Assembly (NCBI GenBank): GCA_017522135.1
Contig: JAFXAB010000047.1
Span: 83,090 to 127,115 of the forward strand
Length of the DNA stretch: 44,026 nucleotides
Source: Bacteroidaceae bacterium
Lineage (GTDB): Bacteria > Bacteroidota > Bacteroidia > Bacteroidales > Barnesiellaceae_A
Direction of reading: 5' to 3'
The notes under the pieces were generated by a model that was not told the DNA's origin, did no database searches, and was given only the letters and a program-made list of their open reading frames with translations. How positions within the stretch are numbered: the stretch's first letter is position 1; each line of letters opens with the position of its first letter. This document shows positions 27,111-36,370 of the stretch, one piece after another. The position numbers and the translations under genes are program-made.

Positions 27111-27881
27111 TTAGAATGTTATGGCACACTGCAGTCCCAATGCCGGTCGCAATGTGAGCGAGGTGGGTATGAGTGCGGGTTTTACGTTCATGGCAAGATC
27201 GGTTGAGATATCGAAATGATACAACTCAGCATCGACATAAGCATCAATAATACACACCAGATAGAGTGCAACCATGCCCACTATACAGTAGTCGCGATAG
27301 TGCCGATAGGCATCCTTACGAGTTTTCAACACGTTTTTGAGCCAGGCATCATCTATCATATCTTCGGTATAATAGGGCGGGAAAAAGTCCATATAACTAT
27401 TGGTGTTGGGGTCGGTATCCATTACATCGAGGTAGGCTTGTTGGTAGTCGGCAAACATACGTCCATTCCACGTAGTGGCGTATATAAGACCGGCAAAACC
27501 ACCTACTACGATGGGTAGTTTCCAATATCGTCGATTGTATATCTGCCCCAATCCCGGGCATAAAGCCGACAACCACACGGCACGCATGGCATCGGGGTCG
27601 AAGGTTTTTACCTGTACCTCACGAGCCAAGGTGTCTACGATGACAGCTGTGGTATCGATAAGTAGAGAGGGGGTTGACAACGAGTCTATCGACGAAGAGA
27701 ATGAGTACAAAGCACTGTCTGGCAATATGCTGTAAGGCTCGGCAATCGTAGATATGTCACTACGGCTCTCTTGTGGCTCTTGTGCCAATGCCGATGTATA
27801 AAAAACAGATAGACACAACAATAGCGCAATGATACGTACCACCGCTCTTGTACTCCACGCTATGTTGACTCTCTTTTCCAT
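27111..27881 (-). CDS. DUF5683 domain membrane protein
   Basis: A 256-residue protein with an N-terminal hydrophobic signal-like segment (VVRIIALLLCLSVFYTSALA). The DUF5683 core starts near residue 98 (RAVWLSALCPGLGQIYNRRYWKLPIVVGGFAGLIYATTW; landmarks PGLGQIYNR and W at the end). A second hydrophobic stretch (IVGMVALYLVCIIDAYVDAEL) suggests two or three membrane passes. The biochemical role of this family is not known. It sits between parB (start abuts the parB stop) and the transglycosylase gene. The conserved position suggests a link between chromosome segregation and the envelope, which is only inference. Confidence 0.88.
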   Translation of the reverse strand: MEKRVNIAWSTRAVVRIIALLLCLSVFYTSALAQEPQESRSDISTIAEPYSILPDSALYSFSSSIDSLSTPSLLIDTTAVIVDTLAREVQVKTFDPDAMRAVWLSALCPGLGQIYNRRYWKLPIVVGGFAGLIYATTWNGRMFADYQQAYLDVMDTDPNTNSYMDFFPPYYTEDMIDDAWLKNVLKTRKDAYRHYRDYCIVGMVALYLVCIIDAYVDAELYHFDISTDLAMNVKPALIPTSLTLRPALGLQCAITF

Positions 27882-28763
27882 CTATTTGAGTTTATCCAGC
27901 AAACCGACAATTCTTTCCAACTCCTCCTCGTCCTTAAAAGGGATACTTATTTTACCTTTACCCTTATCATCGCAAGAGAATTGCACCTTTGTGCCAAAGA
28001 AATCTGACAGATGGTTGCGTAGCAGGTTATACTCCTTGCGTTGTGCACTATTGCGGGCTACTTTGACAGCAGCCTTGGCCGGTGCTTGAGCCATGGTGCG
28101 CGCCAACTCCTCGACCTTACGTACCGAGAGACCTTCGGCAACGATGGCTTTATATAGCTCAATCTGTACAGTAGCATTTTCCACCGACAAGAGAGCGCGA
28201 GCATGTCCCATGTCAATAGTCTTGTCGCGCAAACCTATTTGCACCTCGGCCGGCAGGCGCAATAGTCGCAGGTAGTTGGCTACTGTAGTACGCTTCTTTC
28301 CTACGCGTTCACTCAGCTGCTCTTGGGTAAGATTGTACTGCTCAATAAGTTTCTTGAACGACAGTGCAATCTCTATGGCATTGAGGTCTTCACGTTGAAT
28401 ATTCTCGATGAGAGCCATTTCCATGGCAGCCTCATCCTCAACGGTGCGTATATAGGCCGGAATTGTCGATAATCCGGCAATGCGTGCGGCACGATAACGG
28501 CGTTCACCGGCAATGATTTGATATGTGCCATTGGGTTGCTGTCGCAGCGATATAGGCTGTACAATACCTATTTCGCGAATAGAAACAGCCAGCTCCTCAA
28601 GGCTCTCGTCATCAAATTCGCGACGAGGCTGGTCGGGGTTGGGTTGTATACGCGACAACTCTATCTCGCTTATAGAAGAAGTTCCGGAGGTTTCAATTTC
28701 GCCCATATCAATGAGGGCATCAAGGCCTCGTCCCAAGGCATTACGTTTGTTTACAGCAGCCAT
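27882..28763 (-). CDS. parB: Chromosome partitioning protein ParB
   Basis: A 293-residue ParB/Spo0J protein. The N-terminal part has the family start GRGLDALID. The CTP-binding ParB/Srx domain has IQPNPDQPRR and Box II GERRYRAAR at 86-94, and the helix-turn-helix (about 135-165) has TQEQLSERVGKKRTTVANYLRLL. A C-terminal dimerisation domain follows a short Ala/Lys linker. ParB loads at parS sites near the origin, spreads as a CTP clamp and works with ParA. It is 4 bases downstream of parA. I found no convincing 16-base parS palindrome in the window, so parS is probably elsewhere near the origin. Confidence 0.95.
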   Translation of the reverse strand: MAAVNKRNALGRGLDALIDMGEIETSGTSSISEIELSRIQPNPDQPRREFDDESLEELAVSIREIGIVQPISLRQQPNGTYQIIAGERRYRAARIAGLSTIPAYIRTVEDEAAMEMALIENIQREDLNAIEIALSFKKLIEQYNLTQEQLSERVGKKRTTVANYLRLLRLPAEVQIGLRDKTIDMGHARALLSVENATVQIELYKAIVAEGLSVRKVEELARTMAQAPAKAAVKVARNSAQRKEYNLLRNHLSDFFGTKVQFSCDDKGKGKISIPFKDEEELERIVGLLDKLK

Positions 28764-28767
28764 ATCG

Positions 28768-29538
28768 TTACTTATCGTTATTACGTTTTATCAATTCTTT
28801 GGCAAGTTGCATGTGATTGATGCTACCGCGAGATTCACTATCGTACATCACAACCGGCAATCCATGGCTGGGAGCTTCGCTAAGGCGTATGTTGCGTTGT
28901 ATAACAGTGTCGAAAACCATATTTCCAAAGTGGCCTTTCAGCTCTTCGTATATTTGGTTGGCAAGTCTCAAGCGCGAGTCGTACATGGTGAGTAGAAATC
29001 CTTCAATTTCAAGTCTTGTGTTGAGTTTTGCCTTTATGATTTTGATGGTATTGAGCAACTTACTGATACCTTCAAGAGCAAAGTACTCGGCTTGTACAGG
29101 TATTATTACCGAGTCGGCCGCTGTGAGAGCATTGACAGTAATCAATCCCAACGAAGGAGAGCAATCGATAATGATATAGTCATACGAGTCACGTACCGGA
29201 AGAAGAAGGGCTTCCATGCGACGTTCACGTTGAGGCATATTGAGCAATTCGAGCTCGGCACCTACAAGGTTTATGTGCGAGGGAACAATGCTCATGCCGG
29301 GTACGGGGCTATCGCACACCGACTCTTCGGCAGTACAATGATTTATCAAACATTCGTATATAGAGCACTTTACCGACCGCACATCAATACCAAGTCCCGA
29401 AGAGGCATTGGCTTGAGGGTCGGCATCGATAAGCAAAACTTTCTTGTCGAGCATGGCCAATGAGGCAGCAAGATTCATAGATGTGGTTGTCTTTCCCACA
29501 CCTCCTTTTTGATTGGCTATAGCTATGATTTTACCCAT
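28768..29538 (-). CDS. parA: Chromosome partitioning ATPase ParA (Soj type)
   Basis: A 256-residue ParA/Soj. It begins at the deviant Walker A KGGVGKTT (11-18) and continues with LLIDADPQANASSGLG, the Walker B region YDYIIIDCSPSLG, and VIIPVQAEYFALEGISKL. The length and the lack of an N-terminal HTH indicate the chromosomal type, not the larger plasmid ParA. It binds nonspecific DNA when ATP-bound and is released by ParB. It is first in the operon. An imperfect -7 element (TTTCTTTG on the minus strand, 29559-29566) lies just upstream. The divergent neighbour is surE. Confidence 0.96.
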   Translation of the reverse strand: MGKIIAIANQKGGVGKTTTSMNLAASLAMLDKKVLLIDADPQANASSGLGIDVRSVKCSIYECLINHCTAEESVCDSPVPGMSIVPSHINLVGAELELLNMPQRERRMEALLLPVRDSYDYIIIDCSPSLGLITVNALTAADSVIIPVQAEYFALEGISKLLNTIKIIKAKLNTRLEIEGFLLTMYDSRLRLANQIYEELKGHFGNMVFDTVIQRNIRLSEAPSHGLPVVMYDSESRGSINHMQLAKELIKRNNDK

Positions 29539-29758
29539 ATAAATCTTTTTTATCCATGCAAAGAAAAGATAAATTTGCCTATCGGCACGCCTTTTTTATG
29601 GTGAATTTTCTCAAATTGTTGATAAGTCGCTCTTTTTGTTAATAAACTCTGTTGCAAAAAACTACGCGAAGATAATGTAAAACTCACGCATAGCGAAATT
29701 TAATGCGCTATTTTATAATTATTTTTGAAAATTGGCAACCTATCGTTTTGATTCTAAT

Positions 29759-29766
29759 TATCTTTG
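29759..29766 (+). promoter_or_regulatory. Putative -7 promoter element of surE
   Basis: TATCTTTG matches TAnnTTTG, 21 bases before the ATG at 29788. The -33 region is AT-rich with only weak TTGG-like matches. Confidence 0.4.
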
Positions 29767-29787
29767 CAAAAAAGAAAATAACGAAAA

Positions 29788-30576
29788 ATGATTGCAGAAA
29801 AAATAACACGAGGTTCGCGACCTCTTATATTGGTTACTAACGACGATGGTATCAATGCACGTGGTATCAGGTCGTTGGCCGAATACCTTATGCCGTTGGG
29901 CGATGTGGTGGTAGTGGCTCCCGATAGTGCTCGTTCAGGACAATCGGCAGCCATTACAGTCAAAGAACCCCTACGCATGGCTATGGTAGAAAATCGCGAT
30001 GGATACATATCATTTAAGACCACCGGCACACCGGTAGATTGTGTAAAATTGGCTTTGAACATACTCTTTGCCGACCGTCCCGACCTCATCGTTTCGGGTA
30101 TCAATCATGGCAGCAACTCGGGCGTGAGTGTGATATATTCGGGCACAATGGGTGCCGTCTTTGAGGGTATTGTCAATGGCATACCCTCTATCGGATTTTC
30201 GTTATGCAGTTTCGAGGCCGATGCCGACTTTTCAATATGTCGTACAGTGGTTGAGGAGCTATGCTCACGTGCGCTTGAAAAGGGTTTTCCCGAAGGTATG
30301 GGACTCAATGTCAATATTCCGTCGACCAATCGATTGGAGGGTATGAAAGTGTGTCGTGCAGCCCGTGGCAGATGGACCGCCGAATATGACTCTCGTATAG
30401 ATCCCATGGGACGTCCATATTATTGGCTGACAGGATATTTTGATAATGCCGAGCCCAATGCACCCGACACCGATGAGTATGTTATGGCACAAAATTACGC
30501 TTCGGTTGTACCTGTTACCCCCGACCGTAGTTTGTCCGAAATAGACCCCCGAGTAGTAGAATGGATGGCTCTCTAA
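29788..30576 (+). CDS. surE: 5'/3'-nucleotidase SurE
   Basis: A 262-residue SurE phosphatase. The metal-binding Asp pair is D19-D20 in LVTNDDGINARGI. Further family motifs are VVAPDSARSGQSAAIT, TGTPVDCVKLAL and SGINHGSNSGVSVIYSGTMGAV. The enzyme removes phosphate from nucleoside 5'- and 3'-monophosphates in the cytoplasm. It stands on a probable own promoter, divergent from parA. About 70 bases separate it from tcdA, which has its own promoter-like sequence. No fault or truncation is visible. Confidence 0.95.
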   Translation: MIAEKITRGSRPLILVTNDDGINARGIRSLAEYLMPLGDVVVVAPDSARSGQSAAITVKEPLRMAMVENRDGYISFKTTGTPVDCVKLALNILFADRPDLIVSGINHGSNSGVSVIYSGTMGAVFEGIVNGIPSIGFSLCSFEADADFSICRTVVEELCSRALEKGFPEGMGLNVNIPSTNRLEGMKVCRAARGRWTAEYDSRIDPMGRPYYWLTGYFDNAEPNAPDTDEYVMAQNYASVVPVTPDRSLSEIDPRVVEWMAL

Positions 30577-30630
30577 CTTAAAACTGCTTAAATAACGCCA
30601 TTTCATACCTCTATTTTAACAAAAAAGTCT

Positions 30631-30638
30631 TACCTTCG
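30631..30638 (+). promoter_or_regulatory. Putative -7 promoter element of the tcdA operon
   Basis: TACCTTCG is one base off TAnnTTTG and lies 7 bases before the tcdA ATG, so the transcript would be almost leaderless. Readthrough from surE is an alternative. Confidence 0.3.
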
Positions 30639-30645
30639 TGTCTGT

Positions 30646-31362
30646 ATGGAAGAGTGGATGCAACGCACATCGCTCCTGCTGAGTGAGGAGATGACAACCC
30701 GCCTGCAAGCCAGCCGCGTGCTGGTAGTGGGTGTTGGTGGCGTAGGAGCATACGCTGCCGAGATGTTGGTGCGTGCAGGTGTTGGGCGTATGACTATCAT
30801 AGACAGTGATAGCATAGCTCTCTCCAATATCAACCGCCAATTGGTAGCGTTACACTCTACCGTAGGGCTTGACAAGGTAGATGTATTGGCTACTCGTCTC
30901 AACGACATCAATACACACCTTGAATTGTCGGCACGCAAGTGTTACCTTGATACAGAAGGGGTTGACGCCTTGTTGCAAGAGGGTTACGATTTTGTTGTTG
31001 ATGCAATCGATACGGTAGCCCCCAAAGTAGCACTCCTGGCATCATGTATGCAACAAGGCATTGCTGTAGTATCGTCGATGGGAGCCGGAGCACGGATAGA
31101 CCCTACACAAATACGTTATGCCGATATAGCCGAAACATATCATTGCGGTCTGGCTCGAGCTGTGCGCACTCGCCTGCGCAAGATGGGTGTAAAAGGAAAG
31201 CTACCTGTGGTATTCTCTACCGAGTCGCCCCGAGCCGAGGCCGTACAAGAGGTGACAGGTGAGCGCAACAAGCGCACTACAGTGGGCACAGTATCGTATA
31301 TGCCTGCCATATTTGGTTGTTTCTTGGCAGCTTATGTAATAAGGAGATTGACACAACAATGA
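30646..31362 (+). CDS. tcdA: tRNA threonylcarbamoyladenosine dehydratase TcdA (ThiF/E1-like)
   Basis: A 238-residue ThiF-family enzyme. The Rossmann ATP-binding motif GVGGVG is at 29-34, with [14 protein letters not shown] after it and [14 protein letters not shown] further on. The C-terminal half has [16 protein letters not shown] and VVFSTESPR, typical of TcdA (CsdL/YgdL) and not of ThiF or MoeB, and there are no CxxC zinc pairs. TcdA makes the cyclic form of t6A37 in ANN-decoding tRNAs using ATP. Its stop overlaps the start of the lolD-type gene as ATGA (31359-31362), so the two are translationally coupled. Confidence 0.92.
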   Translation: MEEWMQRTSLLLSEEMTTRLQASRVLVVGVGGVGAYAAEMLVRAGVGRMTIIDSDSIALSNINRQLVALHSTVGLDKVDVLATRLNDINTHLELSARKCYLDTEGVDALLQEGYDFVVDAIDTVAPKVALLASCMQQGIAVVSSMGAGARIDPTQIRYADIAETYHCGLARAVRTRLRKMGVKGKLPVVFSTESPRAEAVQEVTGERNKRTTVGTVSYMPAIFGCFLAAYVIRRLTQQ

Positions 31363-32048
31363 TAGAGATAAAAAACATAACAAAAAAATTCGATAATCTG
31401 GAAGTTCTCAAAGGGATAGACATTACTATTCCCGAGCATGAGATTGTATCGATTGTAGGGGCAAGTGGAGCCGGCAAGACTACATTGCTGCAGATTGTCG
31501 GTACGCTCGAGAAGCCCACATCGGGAACTATACTCTATGATGGTAAGCGTGTCGACAATATGCCCGATAAAGAGATGGCCTGTTTTCGCAATGCCAATAT
31601 AGGCTTTATCTTTCAATTTCACCAACTGCTACCGGAGTTTACAGCTCTGGAAAATGTGATGATACCGGCTATGATAGGAGGCAGTAGCAGCAAAGTTGCC
31701 GAAAAACGTGCAAGCGAGCTACTCCAATACTTAGGGCTCTCCGAGCGACAATCGCACAAGCCGGCACAGTTGTCGGGTGGAGAGAAACAACGAGTGGCTG
31801 TTGCTCGTGCATTGGTAAACAATCCGGCAGTAGTACTCGCCGATGAGCCTTCGGGAAGCCTCGACACTCACAACAAAACCGAGTTGCACAATCTCTTCTT
31901 CGACCTTCGTCGTGAATTTGGGCACACATTTGTCATTGTAACACACGATGAGACACTTGCCAACCTATCCGATCGCACCATCAGGTTGCAAGACGGAGTG
32001 GTAATAGCCGATAATTATAACAATGTAGATAAGAGAGTCGTAAAATGA
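31359..32048 (+). CDS. lolD: LolD-type ABC transporter ATP-binding protein
   Basis: A 229-residue ATPase started at the ATG at 31359, which overlaps the tcdA stop. An upstream in-frame ATG lies inside tcdA and was rejected. Walker A is GASGAGKT at 34-41, the signature is LSGGEKQR at 138-145, and Walker B ends at Glu163 in VVLADEPSG. The close match in length and motifs to the LolD/MacB subfamily suggests lipoprotein release from the inner membrane. No LolC/LolE-type permease gene is adjacent, so the partner must be encoded elsewhere. Its stop overlaps the next gene, which encodes a lipoprotein, again as ATGA (32045-32048). Confidence 0.88.
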   Translation: MIEIKNITKKFDNLEVLKGIDITIPEHEIVSIVGASGAGKTTLLQIVGTLEKPTSGTILYDGKRVDNMPDKEMACFRNANIGFIFQFHQLLPEFTALENVMIPAMIGGSSSKVAEKRASELLQYLGLSERQSHKPAQLSGGEKQRVAVARALVNNPAVVLADEPSGSLDTHNKTELHNLFFDLRREFGHTFVIVTHDETLANLSDRTIRLQDGVVIADNYNNVDKRVVK

Positions 32049-32710
32049 AGAATTTACTTAAGCTCACATGGAGTATCACAATGATAGGGATAGTTGCAGT
32101 CTTGACAGGTTGTGACTTGAACAACAATAATACCCCGTCGGTTTATTATACCGATTTCGTAACCACACATATCGACATCGATGAATCACTCTTTTTTGAA
32201 CAAGTCTTACGCAATGACCTTGGTAGCGTAATGCTCTATCCCTACCCCACCATCAAAGGGAAACTCTATGAGGGTCAACGTGTGTTGTTGCAATATTATG
32301 TAAAAGAAGAAAAGCCCGATAATAACAAGGAAGTCGAGATTATGAATATATATTCGGTGCGTCACGACACAATAATAGATGCACACCCCGACACAATTGC
32401 AGCATACCCCGACGACCCTGTCAAGGTCAATACCATATCACGTACCGGCAATTATATCAACTTAGATATCTCTATTGAATATTTCAACAAGTCGCATGGT
32501 CTGAATCTTTTCAGCAACCCCATGCAAGCACCAAGCGACACGATAGACGTAATACTGCGTCACAACAACAACAATGATGCACATGGGTATTGGGCTACAG
32601 CCTACGCATCATTCTATATACCCAACTTGGCTCGTTATAGAGCCATGCGCGTGTATGCCAATACCCCCAATGACCCTCTGGGATACTTTATCATCAAAAT
32701 CAAAGACTAA
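32045..32710 (+). CDS. NigD-like lipoprotein
   Basis: A 221-residue protein with a lipoprotein signal ending LTGC (Cys23). The N-terminal part has [23 protein letters not shown], resembling the OB-fold-like N domain of NigD-type Bacteroidota lipoproteins. The remainder is beta-rich with [15 protein letters not shown] and YASFYIPN. The family has no established biochemical function. It is translationally coupled to the LolD-type ATPase by an ATGA overlap, so it may be a Lol substrate or simply cotranscribed. The family assignment is moderate, the lipoprotein call firm. Confidence 0.72.
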   Translation: MKNLLKLTWSITMIGIVAVLTGCDLNNNNTPSVYYTDFVTTHIDIDESLFFEQVLRNDLGSVMLYPYPTIKGKLYEGQRVLLQYYVKEEKPDNNKEVEIMNIYSVRHDTIIDAHPDTIAAYPDDPVKVNTISRTGNYINLDISIEYFNKSHGLNLFSNPMQAPSDTIDVILRHNNNNDAHGYWATAYASFYIPNLARYRAMRVYANTPNDPLGYFIIKIKD

Positions 32711-32728
32711 TCAATAAAAAATCATATT

Positions 32729-33025
32729 ATGGAAGAAAAAAAAGGTTTACAAATTGAACTCACACCCGAAGTAGCCGAAGGTGTATACTCCAACTTGGCT
32801 ATCATTTCACACTCTTCATCAGAGTTTGTAATAGACTTTGCACGCACCATGCCCGGTGTACCCAAAGCACCTGTAAAATCGCGAGTAATACTTGCACCCG
32901 AACACGCCAAGAGATTGTTGCTTGCCCTGCAAGACAATCTTGCCAAGTATGAGAAACAACATGGTGCGATACTCGATCCCCGTGGAGGTTTTATTCCCTT
33001 TGTCGGCCCCGGTGGTAAAGCGTAA
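32729..33025 (+). CDS. DUF3467 domain protein
   Basis: A 98-residue, probably cytoplasmic protein. It has the DUF3467 core: ELTPEVAEGVYSNLAIISHSSSEFVIDFA, then PGVPKAPVKSRVILAPEHAKRLLLALQDNL (motif landmarks EG.Y.N...I.HS..EF..DF and R....P.H...L..AL). The function of the family is unknown. It is 18 bases after the NigD-like gene and 10 bases before rsgA, so it belongs to the same transcript. Confidence 0.88.
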   Translation: MEEKKGLQIELTPEVAEGVYSNLAIISHSSSEFVIDFARTMPGVPKAPVKSRVILAPEHAKRLLLALQDNLAKYEKQHGAILDPRGGFIPFVGPGGKA

Positions 33026-33035
33026 ATAATCATAT

Positions 33036-33965
33036 ATGGCACAAGGCATAGTTGTAAAAAGCACCGGTAGCTGGTACACAGTAAAGACCGATGATGGTGC
33101 TGTGGTAGATTGCAAAGTAAAAGGAAAATTCCGCTTGCGAGGTATCCGCAGTACCAACCCGGTAGCCGTAGGCGACCGGGTACACATCACTGTGGCCAAT
33201 GATGGCTCGGCCTTTATTACCGAGGTAGAAGAGCGACGCAACTACATTGTTCGTCGTGCTTCTAATCTCTCAAAAGAGAGTCATATCATTGCCGCAAATC
33301 TCGATGCCGCAGTATTGGTAGTAACGGTAGAGCACCCTCGCACCAACATGGTTTTTATAGATCGTTTCCTTGCTACAGCCGAGGCTTACGCTGTGCCGTC
33401 ATATATTGTTATAAACAAGTGTGATATATACACCCAAGAGGAGCTTGAGTATGCACAAGGTGTGCAACACCTGTATAGCACGATAGGCTATCCTACTCGT
33501 CTTATATCGGCAACAACCGGAATGGGGATAGAGTGGTTGGCCAACGAGATAAAGGGCAAGCTCACACTGTTCTCCGGAAACTCGGGAGTAGGAAAGTCGT
33601 CGCTTATCAACAAACTTATTCCCGGGCTTAACCTTAAGACAGGAGCATTGTCAATACAACACGATACCGGCATGCACACCACCACATTCTCACAGATGTT
33701 TGACATGCCTCAAGGTGGATATATTATAGATACTCCGGGCATCAAGGGCTTTGGAACGATAGATTTTGAGCCAACAACCGTAGCCCATTATTTCCCCGAG
33801 ATTTTTGCAGCATCGCACAACTGCCGGTTTAACAATTGCACGCATCGCAATGAACCGGGTTGTGCCGTACTTGATGCCCTCGAAAAACACTACATCAGCG
33901 AGTCGCGCTATGCTTCATATCTGAGTATAATCGACGACAGCACCGATGGTAAATATCGTGTATAG
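33036..33965 (+). CDS. rsgA: Ribosome small subunit-dependent GTPase A
   Basis: A 309-residue circularly permuted GTPase. An N-terminal OB-fold (about 1-70) precedes G4 NKCD at 127-130, G1 GNSGVGKSS at 181-189 and G3 DTPG at 232-235, in that permuted order. The C-terminal zinc finger uses Cys263, Cys268, His270 and Cys276 ([14 protein letters not shown]). RsgA helps late 30S subunit maturation. It lies in the tcdA-lolD-lipoprotein-DUF3467-rsgA run and may share function only loosely with it. All expected catalytic residues are present. Confidence 0.96.
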   Translation: MAQGIVVKSTGSWYTVKTDDGAVVDCKVKGKFRLRGIRSTNPVAVGDRVHITVANDGSAFITEVEERRNYIVRRASNLSKESHIIAANLDAAVLVVTVEHPRTNMVFIDRFLATAEAYAVPSYIVINKCDIYTQEELEYAQGVQHLYSTIGYPTRLISATTGMGIEWLANEIKGKLTLFSGNSGVGKSSLINKLIPGLNLKTGALSIQHDTGMHTTTFSQMFDMPQGGYIIDTPGIKGFGTIDFEPTTVAHYFPEIFAASHNCRFNNCTHRNEPGCAVLDALEKHYISESRYASYLSIIDDSTDGKYRV

Positions 33966-34025
33966 CCTATATATATAGTATTGTACCTACAAGAAAGAAA
34001 ATTGTATCATAAAGACCCCACTGGT

Positions 34026-36176
34026 ATGTTTGACGGAGTAATAACCCTACCCATTGAGAACCCGGTACTCATCTTTTTTATCGTGCTCTCTATCATCTTG
34101 TTGGCACCCATATTGCTCAACAAGTTTCGTATACCACACATCATAGGTCTTATTATTGCCGGTATTATTATAGGACCGCATGGACTCAATCTGCTGGCTC
34201 GCGACAGCAGTTTTGAGATTTTTGGCCAGGTAGGTATTCTCTACCTAATGTTCTTGGCGGGTATCGAGATGGATATATTTTCGCTCATTCGCAATCGTAA
34301 GCCGGGTACCATATTCGGATTGCTCACTTTTGGTGTACCTATGATATTGGGCACAATAGCAAGCCACTACATACTAAATCTCGACTGGCTGATATCGATG
34401 TTGTTGTCGAGTATGTTTGCATCACATACACTCATATCCTACCCTATCGTGAGTCGTTACGGCATCAACCGTTATGCTCCGGTTACGGTAGCAGTGGCAG
34501 GCTCGATATTTGCCATATTGGGTTCACTCATTGTATTTGCAATAGTTACGGGTTCACTCTCGGGCAATACAAGTACTGCCTACTGGGTGCGATTTGTGAT
34601 TATGGTTATAGCCTATGCTCTTTTTGTCATATTTGTATATCCGCATCTCATCAGATGGTTTTTCAAGACCTATAGTGACAATGTCATGCAATTTATCTTT
34701 GTATTGGCATTGGTTTTCTTTTCGTCATTTATAGCCGAGTCGATAGGTCTGCTTTCTATTATAGGAGCTTTTTTTGCCGGTATTATTCTCAACCGATATA
34801 TCCCGTCGGTATCGCCTCTGATGAATCGCCTCGAGTTTGTAGGTAATGCCCTTTTTATACCCTACTTCCTCATTGGTGTAGGTATGATGATAGACTTGGG
34901 TGTAATCATAGAACATCCCGAGATGTTATTGGTAGCGGTTATTATGTGCTTTATTGCTATCAGTACCAAGTGGATTGCAGCATGGCTCATACAACTCATA
35001 TTCCACTATACACCTACCGACCGTCGCCTCATCGTTGGTATCACGACAGCCAAGGCGGCGGTATCTTTGGCCGCAGTCATTGTAGGTCGTCAGTTGGGGG
35101 TATTCGATGATTCTATACTCAATGGTACAATTATTATGATATTGGTTACATGCACGGTAAGTTCAATACTCACCGAGCGTGCTGCAAGTAATATTGTAAT
35201 ACAGTTGCAAGACCAAGAATTGCCCGAGGTGTCTGAGGTGACTACCAATGAAGAACGTATACTCATACCTGTTGCCAATCCGGCTACGGTCGAGCGTCTC
35301 GTAAATATGGCGTTGTTGATGAAAAATCCTAAAAAGAACACACCTATATATGCGCTGTATGTCAACGACGACTCAAAGGCAAGTAATCAGTATGCCTCAA
35401 AGCGTATTCTTGAGCAAGCCACCAAAGCAGCCTCTGCTGCCGATGCTCAACTGATTCCTATTTCGCGCTACGACCTCAACATTGCAAGCGGTATATTGAA
35501 TACTGTAAAAGAGAACAACATCAGTGAAGTTGTACTGGGATTGCACCATAAAGCCAATATTGTAGACTCTTTCTTTGGCTCGAAAATTGAGAATATGCTA
35601 CGGGGTACGCATAAGATGATATGGATTACCAAGTGTTCAACGCCTCCCGATACAACATCACGCATGATTGTCTCTGTTCCACCTATGGCCGAGTACGAAA
35701 CGGGGTTTGCTCTTTGGATTGACCGCATGGCCAACATATCGCAACAGATAGGATGTCGCATCTGTTTCTATGCATACGAAAGTACCATACCTCACATTCG
35801 TGCGTTGCTCAATCGCCGCCCCCAAAAGGTAAGGCAAGAGTACAACACTGTCGAGTCGTGGGACGATATGTTATCGTTGAGTAATATTGTCAATGACGAT
35901 GACTTGTTTGTTGTAGTCTCGGCACGTCGTGCATCGGTATCGTTTAATACCGATTATGAAAAACTACCTGCATTCTTGTCGCAATACTTTGCCGATAACA
36001 ACCTCATTGTGCTCTATCCCGAGCAGTTTGGCACAGCCAATCCTGCCACAACAACGTTTCACGACCCTTTGGCTCAGTCGGCCGAATCGAGTTCTCATGG
36101 CCTATTGGGCATGCGCGATGGTATGGAAACGGTAAAACGATGGAAGAGAAAAATTGTCGAAAAACTCAAATCGTGA
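34026..36176 (+). CDS. CPA2-type cation:proton antiporter with C-terminal USP-like domains
   Basis: A 716-residue membrane protein. I chose the ATG at 34026 (MFDGVITLPIENPV) over a TTG 15 codons upstream. Residues about 10-395 form the Na+/H+ exchanger domain of 12-13 membrane segments, with PHIIGLIIAGIIIGPHGL near the start, GQVGILYLMFLAGIEMD, and a helix carrying IGVGMMIDLG. The C-terminal half (about 415-716) is soluble and looks like one or two universal-stress-protein domains (ILIPVANPATVERLVNMAL, then VVLGLHHKANIVDSFFG). It likely exchanges K+ or Na+ for H+ across the inner membrane, with the soluble part as regulator. It follows rsgA by 60 bases. Confidence 0.9.
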   Translation: MFDGVITLPIENPVLIFFIVLSIILLAPILLNKFRIPHIIGLIIAGIIIGPHGLNLLARDSSFEIFGQVGILYLMFLAGIEMDIFSLIRNRKPGTIFGLLTFGVPMILGTIASHYILNLDWLISMLLSSMFASHTLISYPIVSRYGINRYAPVTVAVAGSIFAILGSLIVFAIVTGSLSGNTSTAYWVRFVIMVIAYALFVIFVYPHLIRWFFKTYSDNVMQFIFVLALVFFSSFIAESIGLLSIIGAFFAGIILNRYIPSVSPLMNRLEFVGNALFIPYFLIGVGMMIDLGVIIEHPEMLLVAVIMCFIAISTKWIAAWLIQLIFHYTPTDRRLIVGITTAKAAVSLAAVIVGRQLGVFDDSILNGTIIMILVTCTVSSILTERAASNIVIQLQDQELPEVSEVTTNEERILIPVANPATVERLVNMALLMKNPKKNTPIYALYVNDDSKASNQYASKRILEQATKAASAADAQLIPISRYDLNIASGILNTVKENNISEVVLGLHHKANIVDSFFGSKIENMLRGTHKMIWITKCSTPPDTTSRMIVSVPPMAEYETGFALWIDRMANISQQIGCRICFYAYESTIPHIRALLNRRPQKVRQEYNTVESWDDMLSLSNIVNDDDLFVVVSARRASVSFNTDYEKLPAFLSQYFADNNLIVLYPEQFGTANPATTTFHDPLAQSAESSSHGLLGMRDGMETVKRWKRKIVEKLKS

Positions 36177-36188
36177 CAAGTAGAAGAT

Positions 36189-36224
36189 GAGGCTGAGTCA
36201 AAATTTACATTATGACACAGCCTC
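36189..36224 (+). terminator. Hairpin after the antiporter gene
   Basis: GAGGCTG (36189-36195) pairs with CAGCCTC (36218-36224). Inside it GTCA pairs with TGAC after an A-A mismatch. It lies 13 bases after the stop. The following bases (CTTAAGGATT) are not a good T-run, so termination may be weak. Confidence 0.5.
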
Positions 36225-36272
36225 CTTAAGGATTGGTACAAATCGCAAAATACAAGACGTGGATATTTAGGG

Positions 36273-36296
36273 AAAAAGGAGTGTACACGGGTACAC
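36273..36296 (-). terminator. Probable terminator of the manC gene
   Basis: On the minus strand GTGTAC-CCGT-GTACAC forms a 6 bp stem followed by TCC and five T (complement of 36273-36277). It lies 75 bases after the manC stop, in the convergent gap with the antiporter gene. Confidence 0.45.
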
Positions 36297-36370
36297 ATCT
36301 GTGCCCTGATACCTGAAAACGATACAGTAGTTTGTCAAATATGACACACCGCCTTGGGGTATATCACAGC

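Noticed and set aside
5090..30290. CACGTG or ACGTG sites as possible parS elements (for example near 5116, 14618, 15803 and 17190)
   Set aside because: None extends to the 16-base palindrome expected of parS. They look like chance hits in coding sequence.
31317..31358. A longer LolD-type protein starting within tcdA
   Set aside because: The extra 14 residues overlap tcdA in another frame, and the ATGA overlap at 31359 is a standard coupled start.
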